This document shows positions 63,177-64,000 of a DNA stretch of 64,000 nucleotides, one piece after another. Origin of the DNA: an uncultured Mesorhizobium sp. (GTDB taxonomy: Bacteria; Pseudomonadota; Alphaproteobacteria; Rhizobiales; Rhizobiaceae); NCBI GenBank assembly GCA_937958475.1, contig CALFXR010000222.1, positions 13,346 to 77,345 of the forward strand, written 5' to 3'. Below the pieces are notes generated by a model that saw only the letters and a list, made by a program, of their open reading frames with translations, searched no databases and was not told where the DNA came from. Each line of letters starts with the position of its first letter. Positions within the stretch are counted from its first letter, which is position 1. The position numbers and the translations under genes were made by a program.

Positions 63177-63511
63177 GTCCTGCCGTCGTCGCAGCAGGTG
63201 TCGAGGAAGCCGGTCACCGACCGCGCGAGTTCGGCTACCGCGCTGCGGTCGATTTCGTAGCGCGACCGCTGGCGATCGGGCCGGTAGCGGACCAGGCCGG
63301 CGGCGACGAGGATCTTGAGATGCTGGGAGACCGTCGACTGGGCGAGGTCGAGCGTGTCGACGACGTCCTTGCAGCAGCAGCAGCCGGCGGACGACAGATG
63401 GCGGAGGATTTCAAGGCGGGCCGGATGCGCGAGCGCGTTCAGCCGGCCGGCCATGTCGTCGGCGGGCGGCGAAAGGCCGTCGCGTGGAGAATCGGTTCCT
63501 GCCTGGTCCAT
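63161..63511 (-). CDS. ArsR/SmtB-family metal-responsive repressor
   Basis: A 116-residue winged-helix regulator: LNALAHPARLEILRHL, VDTLDLAQSTVSQHLKIL as recognition helix region, YEID wing end. A run of four cysteines (SSAGCCCCKDVV) precedes the recognition region, and CC.....C (DTCCDDGRTC) closes the protein, both plausible metal/metalloid ligand sets. The start ATG 63511 falls inside a 38-bp palindrome, with no Shine-Dalgarno sequence, so the message may be leaderless. It overlaps the exporter gene that it probably controls. Confidence 0.88.
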   Translation of the reverse strand: MDQAGTDSPRDGLSPPADDMAGRLNALAHPARLEILRHLSSAGCCCCKDVVDTLDLAQSTVSQHLKILVAAGLVRYRPDRQRSRYEIDRSAVAELARSVTGFLDTCCDDGRTCRGP

Positions 63512-63543
63512 CGTTCATCGTCGATAAACGATGAACGATGGAC
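63506..63543 (-). promoter_or_regulatory. Perfect 16-bp inverted repeat at the ArsR start codon
   Basis: GTCCATCGTTCATCGT (63506-63521) is perfectly inverted at 63528-63543 around CGATAA. It covers the translation start of the ArsR-type gene and lies between it and the LysM gene, an ideal autoregulatory operator. Confidence 0.8.
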
Positions 63544-63559
63544 CTGCAAGAGGCAATCT

Positions 63560-64000
63560 CTACTGGGTCTTGGTCGTGGCCTGTTCGCCGATGGCCTTCA
63601 TGTCGGCGGCCTCGCCTTCCGGCGTCTTCTCGGGAACCGAGAAGATCTGACCCGGCCAGATCCGGTCCGGATCGGAGATCTGGTCCTGGTTGGCGAGGTA
63701 GATCGTCGAATAGCGCACGCCGCGACCGTAGACGCGCCGCGAGATCCGCCACAGCGAATCGCCGCGCCGGATGATGACGGCGCCCTGGGCCGCCTGCAGT
63801 TTCGGCGCGGTCACTTCCGGCGGCGTCGCGGCGATGTCGGTGCCGAGCTTGGGCAACTCGATCTTGGCTTCCGCCGGCGGTTCGGCCGCGGCGACGGTCG
63901 CCGGCTGCTCGGGCTTGGCCGGTTCGGCCGCGGCAGGCGCAGGCTCGGCCGCGGCCGGCTCGGGCTGGGCGGCGGCTTCGGTCGCCGGAGCCGTCGCGGC
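63560..64000 (-). CDS. LysM-domain protein, C-terminal part
   Basis: The gene enters from beyond the window edge. The 147 residues visible comprise an Ala/Pro/Glu low-complexity linker and a LysM peptidoglycan-binding domain (VIIRRGDSLWRISRRVYGRG, IYLANQDQISDPDRIWPGQIFSVP) near the end, followed by a short polar tail. This matches the Rhizobiales LysM proteins with a long N-terminal region. Role at the cell wall is inferred from LysM alone. Confidence 0.85.
   Translation of the reverse strand, partial: AATAPATEAAAQPEPAAAEPAPAAAEPAKPEQPATVAAAEPPAEAKIELPKLGTDIAATPPEVTAPKLQAAQGAVIIRRGDSLWRISRRVYGRGVRYSTIYLANQDQISDPDRIWPGQIFSVPEKTPEGEAADMKAIGEQATTKTQ

Overview
This 64-kb window is a piece of a G+C-rich alphaproteobacterial chromosome, most likely Hyphomicrobiales (Phyllobacteriaceae/Mesorhizobium-like). 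The evidence is gene order as much as sequence: uvrC-pgsA-moaD-moaE; lptF-lptG-lptD-surA-pdxA-rsmA facing gmk-yicC-mltG-fabF-acpP-fabG-fabD; rpsF-rpsR-rplI; dnaB-radA-cvpA-purF-SDR; and psd-pssA next to an Atm1-type ABC exporter. No rRNA, tRNA, CRISPR array or intact transposase was seen.

Layout. 1-4.8 kb: ribonuclease T2 tail, a glutathione transferase, an Omp25-like porin, an SDR and uvrC. 4.8-5.95 kb: a decayed insertion, bounded by a 23-bp direct repeat that includes the uvrC stop codon, holding an integrase 3' remnant and a MazEF-like toxin-antitoxin pair with its own operator-promoter. 6-12 kb: pgsA, moaD/moaE, a PAS-GGDEF-EAL protein, a secreted caspase-like protease and an M15 peptidase gene whose start codon appears lost. 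12-19.4 kb: ndk, a second GST, DinB, VapBC, a glycine-rich secreted protein, an ABC-F ATPase, a crotonase and two tandem membrane-anchored paralogues. 19.4-36.5 kb: housekeeping blocks (holC, pepA; the LPS-export/assembly and pdxA-rsmA operon; the nucleotide, cell-wall and fatty-acid genes). 36.6-50.1 kb: a CHASE-PAS-GGDEF-EAL protein, ribosomal proteins, cfa, an Rsm22-type methyltransferase and dnaB, followed by a low-G+C orphan gene, then radA, cvpA and purF. 50.1-54.6 kb: a guanidine-II riboswitch with a Gdx/SugE exporter, an SDR, then an accessory locus of an XRE regulator, two RhiA-like proteins and a trypsin-like protease with no signal peptide. 54.6-64 kb: an EamA permease, an AI-2E-family permease ending inside a 271-bp nested palindromic repeat, an Aas-like acyltransferase/acyl-ACP ligase, pssA, psd, the ABC exporter with an ArsR-type regulator under a 16-bp perfect palindrome, and the end of a LysM protein.

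How it fits together. Most of the window is envelope biogenesis (LPS transport, fatty-acid synthesis, phosphatidylserine/phosphatidylethanolamine synthesis, cyclopropanation, lysophospholipid repair, MltG) plus replication, repair and translation. The accessory material sits at junctions between conserved blocks. The locus most likely to hold unfamiliar biology is 51.6-54.6 kb (XRE, RhiA-like pair, intracellular serine protease). The caspase/M15 pair and the uvrC-proximal element come next. All functions are read from sequence and memory of protein families; no database search was run.
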